Below, one piece after another: positions 36,019 to 45,496 of a stretch of DNA of 64,000 bases. The notes under the pieces were generated by a model. It searched no databases. It was not told the origin of the DNA and saw only the letters and a list, made by a program, of their open reading frames with translations. A program made the translations under genes and the position numbers. Source of the DNA: Exiguobacterium sp. s193 (lineage in GTDB: Bacteria > Bacillota > Bacilli > Exiguobacteriales > Exiguobacteriaceae); NCBI RefSeq assembly GCF_018618755.1, contig NZ_JACSMR010000001.1, forward strand, positions 434,001-498,000, read 5' to 3'. Position 1 is the stretch's first letter; the number at the start of each line of letters is the position of its first letter.

Positions 36019-36939
36019 TTATCCTTTAACCATTCCTTTAAGGACAAACGCCACATTCGCCGGACGTTCTGCCAAACGGCGCATGAAGTAGCCGTACCAG
36101 TCACGACCATACGGGACGTAGACACGGACTTTATAACCGAGCTTCACGAGCTCAAGCTGACGCTCAGCGCGGATGCCGTACAGCATCTGGAATTCGAACT
36201 TATCATTTCCAATCCCATTTTCTTTCGCATAGCGAATGATTTGTTCAATCATCGCGTCGTCATGCGTCGCGACCGCAGCATAATTTCCGAGTGACAATTG
36301 AAGTTTTACGAGTTTGATGTAGTTGTGGTCGACATCTTCTTTTTCCGGGAAGGCGACCGTCGCAGGTTCCTTGTATGCCCCTTTGACGATGCGGAGGTTC
36401 GTTTCAAACCGTCCGACCCGTTTGATGTCGTCTTCTGAACGATAGAGGTAAGACTGAATGACGGTACCAATGTTATCAAACGACTGACGCAACTCTTCAA
36501 ACAATTGAATCGTTTTTTCACAACGTGGTTCATCTTCCATGTCGATGGTCACGAATACGCCGAGCTCTTTCGCCCGTGTCAATATCCGTTCCATGTTCGA
36601 TCGAATTAATTGATCTGAAATATCAAGGCCAAGTGACGTTAACTTTAGTGAAAGTTGCGAGTCTAATTTCTCTTCCGCAATCATTTCGACGGCGCGGATA
36701 CATTCTTGCGTCATCATCTCCGCTTCGGCTCCAGTCGAGATGAACTCACCGAGGTGATCCATCGTCACACATAATCCTTTTGCATTCAAATCTTGAATCG
36801 CCCGTTTCGACGCTTCGAGTGAATCCCCCGCCACGAAGCGACCGGCCCCAAATTTCAGACCATATCGTTTCGCTAATCCGTTCAATGTCTTATTCTGCGA
36901 TAAGAAGATAAAACCATCCCGTAGTACTCGTTCCATCAC
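36019..36939 (-). CDS. putB: Proline dehydrogenase (PutB/FadM family)
   Basis: A 306-residue FAD-dependent proline dehydrogenase that oxidises proline to pyrroline-5-carboxylate. The TIM-barrel motifs are clear: VTIDMEDEPR near residue 130, RIVKGAYKEP near 183, ATHDD near 218, FEFQMLYGIR near 239 and RVYVPYGRDWYGYFMRRLAERPAN near 262-285. B. subtilis has two such genes; fadM (yusM) lies beside the fad cluster, so this gene's nearness to fad fits fadM. No pyrroline-5-carboxylate dehydrogenase gene is nearby. M1 or M2 may be the start. Confidence 0.9.
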   Translation of the reverse strand: MMERVLRDGFIFLSQNKTLNGLAKRYGLKFGAGRFVAGDSLEASKRAIQDLNAKGLCVTMDHLGEFISTGAEAEMMTQECIRAVEMIAEEKLDSQLSLKLTSLGLDISDQLIRSNMERILTRAKELGVFVTIDMEDEPRCEKTIQLFEELRQSFDNIGTVIQSYLYRSEDDIKRVGRFETNLRIVKGAYKEPATVAFPEKEDVDHNYIKLVKLQLSLGNYAAVATHDDAMIEQIIRYAKENGIGNDKFEFQMLYGIRAERQLELVKLGYKVRVYVPYGRDWYGYFMRRLAERPANVAFVLKGMVKG

Positions 36940-37020
36940 TCATTATTCCCCCTAAATAAATGCTAGGCTGTTTTACCGTATCGGTTCACATCACTGCACT
37001 CATATTATGACATAAAGCGC

Positions 37021-37695
37021 TTACATATGCTCTCTCTTTTGTTTTTTTCGTAAGGTTCGTTGTGCAAAAAAGCCAACTGTAAAAAACAGCACATATAAAA
37101 AAATTGCGAAGAAGAATTGCCAGGAGAACGGGTCACGTAGGCTCGCCCCGATATTATTGTAGACAAAGGCCCCAGGAATGATACCGAGATAGCTCGCTAA
37201 GGCAAATTGTTTAAATTTAATTTTCGATAAGCCGGACGCATAACTGATTGCGTCAAACGGAAATAGCGGAATCAGCCGGACAAGCAGGACGACCGTAAAA
37301 CCATTCGAAGCAATCCGTTCGTCGAGCACTGTCAGCTTACCGGTCCCAATGATTTTTTCGACACCTCGCCGTCCGAGCAGGCGGGCAATCCAAAAGCTCA
37401 GTAAACTGCCTGTCCCGGCGCCGACAACATCTAAAATCGTTCCAATCCATGGACCGTATGTATAGCCACCGAACATCGTCAGTAAGCTCGCCGGGAAAAA
37501 GACGAGTGGACGGATCGTATAGGCGAGGACATAAAGGAGCATGCCGGGAAACCCTTGCGCAAGGATCCAGTTCGACAATACCTCTAAATCAAATTGCTCC
37601 ATCATCCCCGACAAGCGGAAATAAAGGAGCAATCCAAGTCCGAACAATAAATAAAGTGAAAAGGGAAGCCAATCTCGCAAGCGAAGTTTCTTCAT
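37021..37695 (-). CDS. TVP38/TMEM64 (VTT domain) membrane protein
   Basis: A 224-residue membrane protein of the DedA-like VTT/SNARE-associated family. Hydrophobic segments begin at residue 8, and the family motif FGGYTYGPWIGTILDVVGAGTGSLLSFWIAR spans roughly 75-105, followed by the RLIPLFPFDAISYASGL block near 140. Members are linked to lipid translocation, without firm substrate here. The start at 37695 overlaps the trhA stop by four bases, indicating coupling. Confidence 0.85.
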   Translation of the reverse strand: MKKLRLRDWLPFSLYLLFGLGLLLYFRLSGMMEQFDLEVLSNWILAQGFPGMLLYVLAYTIRPLVFFPASLLTMFGGYTYGPWIGTILDVVGAGTGSLLSFWIARLLGRRGVEKIIGTGKLTVLDERIASNGFTVVLLVRLIPLFPFDAISYASGLSKIKFKQFALASYLGIIPGAFVYNNIGASLRDPFSWQFFFAIFLYVLFFTVGFFAQRTLRKKQKREHM

Positions 37696-38405
37696 GACAT
37701 TGGTGCCGGTGCCACGTAATAGAAAATCGACAGGAAAATCAAGACACTTCCTGCGAGGACAAACAAATGCCAAATCGCATGGTTGTATGGCAAGCGGGCC
37801 CAGACATAAAAGATGACGCCGAGTGAGTACGCGAGTCCACCGCCGAGTAGTAACAAGAACCCTTGTAAACCAAGTGCTTCATAGATCGGTTTAATGGCGA
37901 AGAGACAACACCAGCCGAGCACCAAATAAGAAACGTTCGAAATCCAGACGTGTTTCCCCGTCGAATAGAGTTTCCAAATCATCCCGAGTGTCCCGACGCC
38001 CCAGACGATGCCGAGCAACGTCCAACCGAGTGGTCCGCGTAACGTAATCAACGCGAACGGTGTGTAACTCCCTGCAATCAAGAGATAAATGCCTGCGTGA
38101 TCGAGAATTTGCAGGACTTTGTTCGCTTTCGTATGCATCAGCGAATGCATCAATGTCGAGAACAGATAAAGTAAAATCATCGTCGCGCCAAAGATACTGA
38201 CCGCCGTGATGTTCCATGCACTACCGGATTTTGTCGCCTGTAACACAAGCAACACGAGTGCCACGATACTGAAGATGACACCGAGCCCGTGCGTAACCGC
38301 ACTGGCGATTTCTTCTTTCAAGGAATCCCCTTTTGCGAGTAACTCTTCGAGCGTTTCTTTGGACTGTTCCTTAATCGTTTTCGTAATTTCTTTTTTTGTG
38401 ATCAA
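37692..38405 (-). CDS. trhA: Hemolysin III family / PAQR-type membrane protein TrhA
   Basis: A 237-residue seven-helix protein. The first 40 residues are charged and cytosolic; then come the PAQR-type zinc-site residues: SAVTHGLG, FSTLMHSLMH near 106, LDHAGIYLLIAGSYTPF near 121-138, and NHAIWHLFVLAGS near 208-221. The family influences membrane lipid state; the hemolysin name is historical. Co-transcribed with the VTT protein. Confidence 0.87.
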   Translation of the reverse strand: MITKKEITKTIKEQSKETLEELLAKGDSLKEEIASAVTHGLGVIFSIVALVLLVLQATKSGSAWNITAVSIFGATMILLYLFSTLMHSLMHTKANKVLQILDHAGIYLLIAGSYTPFALITLRGPLGWTLLGIVWGVGTLGMIWKLYSTGKHVWISNVSYLVLGWCCLFAIKPIYEALGLQGFLLLLGGGLAYSLGVIFYVWARLPYNHAIWHLFVLAGSVLIFLSIFYYVAPAPMS

Positions 38406-38534
38406 ACAAACACCTACTTTCTAAACAAGACAGACTATGCCCTTGATTATACGCCCGAACAGCAAGACTGCCTATTAAAACATTCTGTCAATTTGATGAC
38501 GATTCGGGCACTCTAATCTATTCCCGCTTTTTCA

Positions 38535-38570
38535 TCAAAAAAATCCACTTCCCGTAAAGGAATGTGGATT
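38535..38570 (-). terminator. Terminator of the histidine operon
   Basis: AAATCCACATTCC pairs with GGGAAGTGGATTT on the minus strand (one mismatch) and is followed by TTTTGATG. It lies seven or more bases after the hisE stop. Confidence 0.85.
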
Positions 38571-38576
38571 TCGGAT

Positions 38577-38879
38577 TTACCACCGTTCGATATCCGGACG
38601 ATCTTTGAACGTCGATTTCGTACCGTGCCGTTCGTTCAGCACCGCTTCGACTTCTTTATACGAGACACCGCGGTCAGCAAGCAAGACCGTCAAGTGGTAC
38701 AGCAGGTCTGCCGTTTCTTCCGCGAGTGTGTCATCGCCTGCGAGGACGACCTCAAATGCTTCTTCCCCGAACTTCTTCGCGATTTTCTCGCGTCCAGACT
38801 GGACGAGATAGTTCGTGTACGAAGAGTCATCATTCGCTGCAATTTTATCTTTTACTGTCTGTTCCAATTCATGTAGCAT
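38577..38879 (-). CDS. hisE: Phosphoribosyl-ATP pyrophosphatase HisE
   Basis: A 100-residue all-helical nucleotide pyrophosphatase removing PPi from phosphoribosyl-ATP, the second step of histidine synthesis. KKFGEEAFEVVLA and ETADLLYHLTVLL give the acidic metal site. Start 38879 is set by GGAGGTG; it overlaps hisI by 11 bases. HisE and HisI are separate proteins here, whereas many bacteria, including B. subtilis, have a fused HisIE. Confidence 0.94.
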   Translation of the reverse strand: MLHELEQTVKDKIAANDDSSYTNYLVQSGREKIAKKFGEEAFEVVLAGDDTLAEETADLLYHLTVLLADRGVSYKEVEAVLNERHGTKSTFKDRPDIERW

Positions 38880-39192
38880 GGGGCACCTCCACTTCAGTAT
38901 AGAAACATGTCCGGTTGCCGGTGTGGCACGTCGGACCATTCGCTTTAACCGTAATCAACAAACTGTCCTGGTCACAATCAATCCACATGCGACGGAGTTC
39001 AAGCGTATGTCCGCTCGTCTCCCCCTTCGTCCAGAGCCGATTCTTCGTCCGCGAGAAAAACGTGACGAGTCCGGTCGCAAGCGTTTTGTCGTAAGCGGCC
39101 TGATCCATGAACCCGACCATCAGGACATCGTTTGTCGTTTCGTCTAAAATCACCGCCGCAACGAGTCCTTTTGAAAAATTCAGTTCGATCAT
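38869..39192 (-). CDS. hisI: Phosphoribosyl-AMP cyclohydrolase HisI
   Basis: A 107-residue metalloenzyme opening the adenine ring of phosphoribosyl-AMP. The [18 protein letters not shown] block near residues 45-62 and the cysteines in DCDQDSLL-type and [10 protein letters not shown] segments (near 73, 90 and 97) are the expected zinc and substrate residues. Overlaps hisF by four bases. Confidence 0.95.
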   Translation of the reverse strand: MIELNFSKGLVAAVILDETTNDVLMVGFMDQAAYDKTLATGLVTFFSRTKNRLWTKGETSGHTLELRRMWIDCDQDSLLITVKANGPTCHTGNRTCFYTEVEVPHAT

Positions 39193-39938
39193 CGGACGTC
39201 GACTCCTCTCGCCTTCAAGTAGTCCTTCGTCTCCGGCATCGAATACGTCGCTTCGTGAAAAATCGAAGCGGCAAGTGCAGCGTCGGCACCGGCTTCGAGA
39301 CCCTCGGCTAAATGCTCAAGTGTCCCGACACCACCGGATGCAATGATCGGCACGTTGACGACGTCACGTAACCGTTGAATCAGTTCCAGGTCATACCCGT
39401 CCTTCGTCCCGTCGGCGTCCATCGACGTGACAAGTAACTCACCGGCGCCGAGCGCAACGACTTCCTGCGCCCACTCGATGACGTCCCGTCCGACAGCCTG
39501 TGTCCCGCCGTGTGAGAAGACCCCCCACGAGTCGCCCGTCCGTTTGGCGTCGATCGCAACGACCGTCGCCTGGACACCAAACAACTGACTGACGTCATGG
39601 ACAAGTTGCGGATTCTGCAGAGCGGACGAATTGAGAGAGACTTTATCGGCACCGGCGCGGATCAGGCGTTTCGCGTCCTCAAGCGTCTTGATCCCGCCGC
39701 CGACCGTAAACGGCATGTAGATGACTTCAGCGACCCGCTCGACGATATCGAGCATCGTTTCCCGGCCTTCTTGTGTCGCCGAGATATCAAGCAGGACGAG
39801 TTCGTCCGCCCCTTGTTCATAGTAGTACTTCGCGACGGCGACGGGATCACCGAGGTCACGTAAGTTTTGGAACTTGACGCCTTTGACGACACGGCCTTCC
39901 TTGACGTCGAGGCAGGGAATGATCCGTTTCATCAACAT
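39189..39938 (-). CDS. hisF: Imidazole glycerol phosphate synthase cyclase subunit HisF
   Basis: A 249-residue beta/alpha barrel. The catalytic aspartates are in [11 protein letters not shown] (D11 region) and AIDAKR near 131. It forms the IGP synthase with HisH. Start 39938 is preferred because GAGGTG lies eight bases upstream; the in-frame M3 overlaps the hisA stop. Confidence 0.96.
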   Translation of the reverse strand: MLMKRIIPCLDVKEGRVVKGVKFQNLRDLGDPVAVAKYYYEQGADELVLLDISATQEGRETMLDIVERVAEVIYMPFTVGGGIKTLEDAKRLIRAGADKVSLNSSALQNPQLVHDVSQLFGVQATVVAIDAKRTGDSWGVFSHGGTQAVGRDVIEWAQEVVALGAGELLVTSMDADGTKDGYDLELIQRLRDVVNVPIIASGGVGTLEHLAEGLEAGADAALAASIFHEATYSMPETKDYLKARGVDVR

Positions 39939-40636
39939 ACGGTCAGCACCTCTTTCAACGAGAGTGACCCGTCGAGTAAGGCACGGCCGATGACGGCACC
40001 GTCCATCCCGATTTCTTTTAAGCGGGCGACATCTTCGACCGTCGTCACGCCACCGGAAGCAATCAGTTCAACGCCGTCCCGTTTCAAGCGGTCGAGTCCG
40101 TCGACATCCGGTCCCTGCATCATCCCATCGCGCGAGATGTCAGTATATAAAAACGTCTTGATGCCTTTTTGAATCAAGTGTTCGATTGCCCGTTCGAGCG
40201 TCCAATCACTTGCTTCGAGCCAGCCGCGAGTCTGGACGATGCCATTTTTCGCATCCAGGGCAACTGCTAACTTGTCGCCGGCTTTCTCAATCATCTGTTC
40301 GAGCAAGGCTTCGTCCTCGAGGGCGACCGTCCCGATCAAAATTCGATCGATACCGGCACCGACGTAGGCTTCGACCGTCTCGATGTTGCGGACACCGCCG
40401 CCTGCTTCCACGAACAACCCCGTCTCTTTTTTGATGTCGGCGATCAAGCTCAAGTGCAAGGGTTCGCCCGCTTTCGCGCCATCTAAGTCAATCAGGTGAA
40501 TCGCTGTCGCGCCATCGTCCTTAAACCGTTTTGCGATGGTCAGCGCATCCCCGAAAAAAGTTTGTTGTTGAAAATCACCTTGCTTGAGCCGGACGGCTTG
40601 TCCGCTCATTAAATCGATTGCTGGGTAGAGTTGCAT
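39932..40636 (-). CDS. hisA: ProFAR isomerase HisA
   Basis: A 234-residue beta/alpha barrel that isomerises ProFAR to PRFAR. It starts [17 protein letters not shown] with the catalytic Asp near residue 8, and has TDISRDG near 164 and ASGGV near 195. Start 40636 is chosen because GGAGAGA lies inside the longer frame. Its 5' end overlaps hisH by 28 bases. Confidence 0.95.
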   Translation of the reverse strand: MQLYPAIDLMSGQAVRLKQGDFQQQTFFGDALTIAKRFKDDGATAIHLIDLDGAKAGEPLHLSLIADIKKETGLFVEAGGGVRNIETVEAYVGAGIDRILIGTVALEDEALLEQMIEKAGDKLAVALDAKNGIVQTRGWLEASDWTLERAIEHLIQKGIKTFLYTDISRDGMMQGPDVDGLDRLKRDGVELIASGGVTTVEDVARLKEIGMDGAVIGRALLDGSLSLKEVLTVC

Positions 40637-41196
40637 GTCGTCTCTCTCCATTCTTTAAGTAATTTCAGTCCGACTTCGCCACTCTTCTCCGGGTGGAATT
40701 GCATCCCCGTCACTAAGTCCTTTTGGACGATTGCCGGGACGAGTCGACCGTATTCGACGGAATCGATAATCCAGTCCGGTTCGCAGACGGCACCGTACGA
40801 GTGGACGAAATAGACGGCTTCACCATGATTCGTCAGTTCGTGCCAGCCCATATGGGGTAAGCGGACCGTTTCCGGTAACTTCTCGATCGTTCCCGGTAAG
40901 ATGCCCAGACCCTGCGTCCGACCGTTTTCGTCACTCGATTCAAACAATAACTGCATCCCGAGACAAATCCCGAGGAACGGTTTTTTCGTCGCTTGGTCCT
41001 GTAAGAAGTCAATCAAGCCGGTCTCTTTTAACCGGGCCATCGCCGGGGCATAGGCACCGACGCCGGGCAGGACGAGTGCTTCCGCCTGTCCGAGCAGTTC
41101 GATGTCACTCGTGACGATGACGGCTTCCCCGAGTTCTTTTAACGCCCGTTCGATGTTCGCGATATTCCCGACGCCATAATCTACGATTGCGATCAT
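40609..41196 (-). CDS. hisH: Imidazole glycerol phosphate synthase glutaminase subunit HisH
   Basis: A 195-residue class I glutamine amidotransferase that supplies ammonia to HisF. The nucleophile cysteine is in LGICLGMQLLFE near residue 76, and the His-Glu pair in MQFHPEKSG near 168. Overlaps hisB and hisA on either side. Confidence 0.95.
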   Translation of the reverse strand: MIAIVDYGVGNIANIERALKELGEAVIVTSDIELLGQAEALVLPGVGAYAPAMARLKETGLIDFLQDQATKKPFLGICLGMQLLFESSDENGRTQGLGILPGTIEKLPETVRLPHMGWHELTNHGEAVYFVHSYGAVCEPDWIIDSVEYGRLVPAIVQKDLVTGMQFHPEKSGEVGLKLLKEWRETTCNSTQQSI

Positions 41197-41774
41197 TGAT
41201 CAATCAGTCCTTTCGTCGAGGGCACGCCTTCACTCGTCACGGCGATCGCTTGGCGAACGGCCCGTCCGAGTGCTTTGAACAAACCTTCAATCATGTGGTG
41301 CGTGTTCGACCCGTAGAGGACCTCGGCATGAATCGTCATCCGCGCACTCCGCGACAAGCCTTGGAAAAATTCTTCCGCGAGCTCCGTATCGAAATCCCCG
41401 AGCTTCGGATTTTTGAATTCAGCACGGAAGACCGTATAAGGACGTCCACTGAAGTCGAGGACGACGGAGGCGAGGGTCTCGTCCATCGGCACACGCGATT
41501 CACCGTAGCGTTCAATCCCGGCCTTGTCGCCGAGTGCTTCCGTCAAGGCAGCCCCGAGGACGATTGCCGTATCTTCGACCGTATGGTGGGCATCGATCCA
41601 GAGATCGCCCTTCGCTTCGATGACAAGTCCGATTCGCGCTTGAAAGGCGAATAACGTCAACATGTGATCAAAGAAGCCGACCCCAGTTTTGATTTCGACC
41701 GGGCCTCCCGTGAGATCGACCGCGACCTTGATTTCTGATTCTGAACTTACTCGTTCGCTTGTCCCACGACGCAT
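41193..41774 (-). CDS. hisB: Imidazoleglycerol-phosphate dehydratase HisB
   Basis: A 193-residue single-domain dehydratase without the phosphatase half found in enterics. The manganese-binding motifs DHMLTLFAF, DAHHTVED and SNTHHMIEG are intact. Start 41774 is set by AGGAGG; it overlaps hisC by 28 bases. The phosphatase step is supplied by the divergent PHP gene at 45.5 kb. Confidence 0.95.
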   Translation of the reverse strand: MRRGTSERVSSESEIKVAVDLTGGPVEIKTGVGFFDHMLTLFAFQARIGLVIEAKGDLWIDAHHTVEDTAIVLGAALTEALGDKAGIERYGESRVPMDETLASVVLDFSGRPYTVFRAEFKNPKLGDFDTELAEEFFQGLSRSARMTIHAEVLYGSNTHHMIEGLFKALGRAVRQAIAVTSEGVPSTKGLIDQ

Positions 41775-42718
41775 TGCATTTCCTCCTCTACACATCTTTC
41801 TAGTACGTTCATTGATTCAACCGAACCACAACTGATCCGGAACGCTCCGTCAAACAAGCGGATCCGCAGTCCGGCTTTGGCGCACCGTTCAGTAAAACGT
41901 TCCGCTTCATCGTATTCGACATAAACGAAATTCGCGGCACTCGGATAGGTTGTTCCGAGCGGCTCGACGAGACGGGCAATCGTGTCCCGGCTCGCATACG
42001 TTTCCGCTAAGACAAGATCAAGTTCCGGTTCGGCCATAATGGCGATCCCGACCGCTGCCGAAAGGCCGGATACATTATACGGCGACTTGATTTGTTCGAC
42101 TTCCGCAACGATCGCTTCACTGGCGATCAGGAAGCCAAGCCGCAGGGACGCAAGTCCGAACGCTTTCGATAACGTCCGGAGGATGATGGCGTTCGGATAC
42201 TCCTCGAGTAAGCCGACCATCGACTGCTCGAGGGCGAAGTCGATATACGCTTCATCGATGACAACGTATTTGCCGCTGTCGAGTAACCGGCGCACGTCGG
42301 CTTCTTTTCGTAAGATTCCCGACGGATTGTGCGGGTGACTGATGAAGATGATGTTCCCCGGTGCAGCAATCAAACCGTCGACGTCGAGTTCCATCCCGTC
42401 GAGGAGCGGGACTTTGCTGAAGTCGGCCCGCGCGCGGTCGGCATAAAACTGATACATGACGAAGTCCGGTTGTGACGCGATGACCGGTGACTCTGGACCA
42501 GCGTAGCGGGCACAAAGGTAACCGATCAGTTCATCGGACCCATTCCCGGCCACGAGTTGTGTCGGACGGACACCGGCATAGGTGCTGTAAGACGTTTTGA
42601 CTTGGTCGATGATTTCGACCGGATATTCATTTAACGGAAACGTCTCGACGAGTTGTTTAATCGTCTCGATGCCAATCGTACTATGGGCAGTAAAGCGTTC
42701 ATTTTGGTGGAGTCGCAT
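41747..42718 (-). CDS. hisC: Histidinol-phosphate aminotransferase HisC
   Basis: A 323-residue class I/II PLP aminotransferase. NPSGIL near residue 132, VIDEAYIDF near 157, the Schiff-base lysine in RTLSKAFGLASLRLGF near 185 and the C-terminal RISCG are diagnostic. It is somewhat shorter than the usual 350-360 residues at the N-terminus. Its start overlaps the hisD stop by one base. Confidence 0.93.
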   Translation of the reverse strand: MRLHQNERFTAHSTIGIETIKQLVETFPLNEYPVEIIDQVKTSYSTYAGVRPTQLVAGNGSDELIGYLCARYAGPESPVIASQPDFVMYQFYADRARADFSKVPLLDGMELDVDGLIAAPGNIIFISHPHNPSGILRKEADVRRLLDSGKYVVIDEAYIDFALEQSMVGLLEEYPNAIILRTLSKAFGLASLRLGFLIASEAIVAEVEQIKSPYNVSGLSAAVGIAIMAEPELDLVLAETYASRDTIARLVEPLGTTYPSAANFVYVEYDEAERFTERCAKAGLRIRLFDGAFRISCGSVESMNVLERCVEEEMQCVVGQANE

Positions 42719-43935
42719 CAGTTTTCCCTCACTTCTATCGCTTGTGCGTGCGCTTCGAGTCCTTCAACCCGGGCAACGGTTTTTGCGGCATTGGCAAGAC
42801 GTTGTACGCCTTCGCGTGTTGCTTCAAGCATCGTTTGGTGACGTAGGAATGTCCGGGCCGATAAGCCGGACGCGAAGCGTGCCGTCCCTGATGTCGGTAA
42901 GACGTGGTTCGTCCCGGCGACATAGTCCCCGAGCGTTTCCGGCGTTTCGTGACCGAGGAAAATCATCCCGGCGTGACGGATCAATTTGACGACGTCTTGC
43001 GGATTAGCGACGGCGAGTTCCAAGTGCTCGGCTGCTAGGCGGTTCGCTTCTTCAATTGCATCATCGAGTGAGGCGACGAAGACACCACCGTTTTCCATCG
43101 CCCGGCGTGCAATTTCCTGACGCGGCAGTTGTTGCAGGCGTGTTTCGATGTTGGCATCGACGTCTGCTTTCATCGCTTCCGTCGGGACGAAGGCGATCGC
43201 GACCGCGTCCCGGTCGTGTTCTGCCTGGGCAAGTAAATCAGCGGCAATCCGGTCCGGGTGCGCCGTCTCATCCGCGATGACGACGACTTCTGATGGTCCG
43301 GCAACGGAATCAATCCCGACGATCCCGTAGACTTGGCGTTTCGCTTCCGCGACAAACCGGTTCCCCGGCCCGACGATCAAGTCGACGGCACCAATCGTTT
43401 CCGTTCCGAATGTCAAGGCAGCGACAGCTTGCGCGCCACCAATCGTATAGATTTCCGTCACACCGGCGATTTGAGCCGCGACCAAGACTTCATCCGTCAG
43501 TCCTGTCACGGGTGTCACCATGACGATTCGTTCGACACCGGCAACTTTTGCCGGAATCGCGTTCATCAGGACGGTCGACGGATAACTTGCCGCACCACCC
43601 GGGACGTAAATCCCGACCGAATCGACGGGAAGAAACCGTTGCCGCCGTGTGATATCCGCTTCGACGAGTTCGATGTCGGACGGTAACTCTTGTTCGTGCC
43701 ACTCGACGAGGCGTGTCGCCATCAATTTGAGCGAGTCGATTAAATTCGTGTCCGCTTGCTCGAATGCTTGTTGAATCCGTGTTTCGTCTAATCGTAAATC
43801 CGTCAGTTCGATGTTGTCGAACTGTGCCGTATAGCGACGGACTGCTGCGTCACCGTTGTTTGCGACCGTTTCAAGGATCGACCGGACGGTTTGCTCCGTC
43901 TCACGGTCGACGCTGAAGTTTTTTGTCGTTGCCAT
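42718..43935 (-). CDS. hisD: Histidinol dehydrogenase HisD
   Basis: A 405-residue zinc enzyme for the last two oxidations to histidine. PGGAASYPSTVLM, GAVDLIVGPGNRFVAEAKRQVYG, SEVVVIADE and the HNH-like AEHLELAV, GTNHVLPT blocks are present. Start 43935 (MATTKNF) is set by AAGGAG; the longer frame to 44007 lies inside hisG. TAATG links it to hisG. Confidence 0.95.
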   Translation of the reverse strand: MATTKNFSVDRETEQTVRSILETVANNGDAAVRRYTAQFDNIELTDLRLDETRIQQAFEQADTNLIDSLKLMATRLVEWHEQELPSDIELVEADITRRQRFLPVDSVGIYVPGGAASYPSTVLMNAIPAKVAGVERIVMVTPVTGLTDEVLVAAQIAGVTEIYTIGGAQAVAALTFGTETIGAVDLIVGPGNRFVAEAKRQVYGIVGIDSVAGPSEVVVIADETAHPDRIAADLLAQAEHDRDAVAIAFVPTEAMKADVDANIETRLQQLPRQEIARRAMENGGVFVASLDDAIEEANRLAAEHLELAVANPQDVVKLIRHAGMIFLGHETPETLGDYVAGTNHVLPTSGTARFASGLSARTFLRHQTMLEATREGVQRLANAAKTVARVEGLEAHAQAIEVREN

Positions 43936-44543
43936 TACCGTGTCACTCCTTCTGTCAGCTGTTCCAGTAATTGAATCACTTCGACCCGTTTGCGTTTCAG
44001 TGTCCATTCGCTCGTAAAGAACCGGGCACTGATGTCGATGATTTTTTCGTATTCGTTCAGTCCGTTCGCCCGTAACGTCTCGCCCGTCTCGACGATATCG
44101 ACGATTGCATCGGCGAGGCCGAGGAGCGGTGCCAGTTCAACCGAGCCGTTCAACGGGACGATATCGACGTCGACGCCGAGTTCACTGAAGTACCGTTTCG
44201 CGATGACCGGATACTTCGTTGCGATCCGGACCCGGCGTCCGCCTTCGAACTGGAGCGGCTGTTTCGCACAGACCGACATCCGGCAGACGCCGAACGGTAA
44301 TTCCGTCAGTTCCGATAACTCTTGATCCGACTCAAGTAAGATGTCACTTCCCGTAATCGCGACGTCAAGGACGCCCTGGGCAACGTACGGGATTAAGTCC
44401 GATCCTTTCATGAAAACGAATTCATGCTCGCCCCTTTTGACGATCAATTCACGTTCAATCGCTCCCCATGTCTCGACGCCTGCTTCTTTTAGGTAACGCT
44501 CAGTCGCTTTCGACAGGCGTCCTTTCGTGATTCCGATTCGCAT
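43935..44543 (-). CDS. hisG: ATP phosphoribosyltransferase HisG, short form
   Basis: A 202-residue catalytic subunit for the first step of histidine synthesis. It lacks the C-terminal regulatory domain, so it needs HisZ, whose gene precedes it directly. Core motifs: ITKGRLSKAT at the start, DVAITGSDIL near 78 and IVDIVETGETLRANGL near 147. Confidence 0.94.
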   Translation of the reverse strand: MRIGITKGRLSKATERYLKEAGVETWGAIERELIVKRGEHEFVFMKGSDLIPYVAQGVLDVAITGSDILLESDQELSELTELPFGVCRMSVCAKQPLQFEGGRRVRIATKYPVIAKRYFSELGVDVDIVPLNGSVELAPLLGLADAIVDIVETGETLRANGLNEYEKIIDISARFFTSEWTLKRKRVEVIQLLEQLTEGVTR

Positions 44544-45365
44544 TTACAGCACCTCCGCGAGACGTTCGACCGAAAATCCGATGCCGAACGCTTGTTGTTG
44601 TTGACCAAACTGTTCATATAACCGGTCGTAACGACCGCCGACTAAGACCGGCTCCGTTACACCATCGATGAAGCCGTGGATCGTCACGCCGTCATAATAC
44701 GTCTGTAAGCCCATCTGTCCGAAGTCGAGATCGGCATTGACGGCGTCCGCTAAATCAAGGACGGCGTTCAACCGTGTTTCATCGACGAACGGTAAGATTT
44801 TTTCTGCGCCTTCACGTCCGAATAACAGTGGGAGTTTTGCCAGCAATCCATCATCGAGTTCCCGGGCGATTTGTTTCAATTCAATCACGTTCCGTAAGCG
44901 CAACATCTGCGTCACCTGGTCACGCAAGTGGTGGTCACCGACCCGCGTCTCAATCAAATGTTCAATCAGTCCGGCGTCGCCAATCGATAACGTCACTGCT
45001 TTGCCCGTCAATTCTTCAATCAGACGGACGGCCAGCTGAATCGCTTCAATGGCTGCGATCTCGCCCCGTTCCTCAAACCCGACTTGGAACTTCTCTTCCG
45101 GCTGAAAGACCGAACCGCTGTAAAAGACACGCTTATATTGTTCACGACCGCGCTCACTGAGGGCGCGGGCGACACTTGTCGTAAAGTCCATCCGAATTTG
45201 TTCCCGTCCACCGATTTCTTCAATTAAAGGTGTGATTAATCGGGTATAGTTAGATTGTTCGAGTCCATCCTCAAGCTGACGGATGACCCGTTGCAGACGT
45301 TCTGCTGACGGTCCGACATAGTCTGTCGCCCCGTCCTTGAGTCGAATCGTAGAAAATGATTGCAT
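44544..45365 (-). CDS. hisZ: ATP phosphoribosyltransferase regulatory subunit HisZ
   Basis: A 273-residue paralogue of histidyl-tRNA synthetase that activates short HisG and senses histidine. Class II synthetase-like blocks are IRMDFTTSVARAL near residue 56, RVFYSGSVFQ near 78, and GGRYDRLYEQFG near 241. It lacks the tRNA-binding C-terminal domain and is shorter than the roughly 320-390 residues common in the family. First gene of the operon; it ends exactly where hisG begins. Confidence 0.9.
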   Translation of the reverse strand: MQSFSTIRLKDGATDYVGPSAERLQRVIRQLEDGLEQSNYTRLITPLIEEIGGREQIRMDFTTSVARALSERGREQYKRVFYSGSVFQPEEKFQVGFEERGEIAAIEAIQLAVRLIEELTGKAVTLSIGDAGLIEHLIETRVGDHHLRDQVTQMLRLRNVIELKQIARELDDGLLAKLPLLFGREGAEKILPFVDETRLNAVLDLADAVNADLDFGQMGLQTYYDGVTIHGFIDGVTEPVLVGGRYDRLYEQFGQQQQAFGIGFSVERLAEVL

Positions 45366-45418
45366 GTCGCCACTCCTTTATCTTATTATCACTGTACCAC
45401 GCTAAATTATTTAACGAT

Positions 45419-45448
45419 AAGATACCTTTTTTGCGGTCCGCTTGTCAA
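45419..45448 (-). promoter_or_regulatory. Predicted promoter of the histidine operon
   Basis: TTGACA (45448-45443), 18 bases and TATCTT (45424-45419) on the minus strand, in the hisZ-hisK divergent gap. No T-box or leader peptide was seen between it and hisZ. Confidence 0.55.
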
Positions 45449-45496
45449 TCCTTTTGCCTGTTTTACTACCTAAAAAAACATATCGGAGGTTTTGTC

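Noticed and set aside
42718-44007. hisD starting at 44007
   Set aside because: That start lies inside hisG and lacks a ribosome site; ATG 43935 follows AAGGAG and joins hisG by TAATG.
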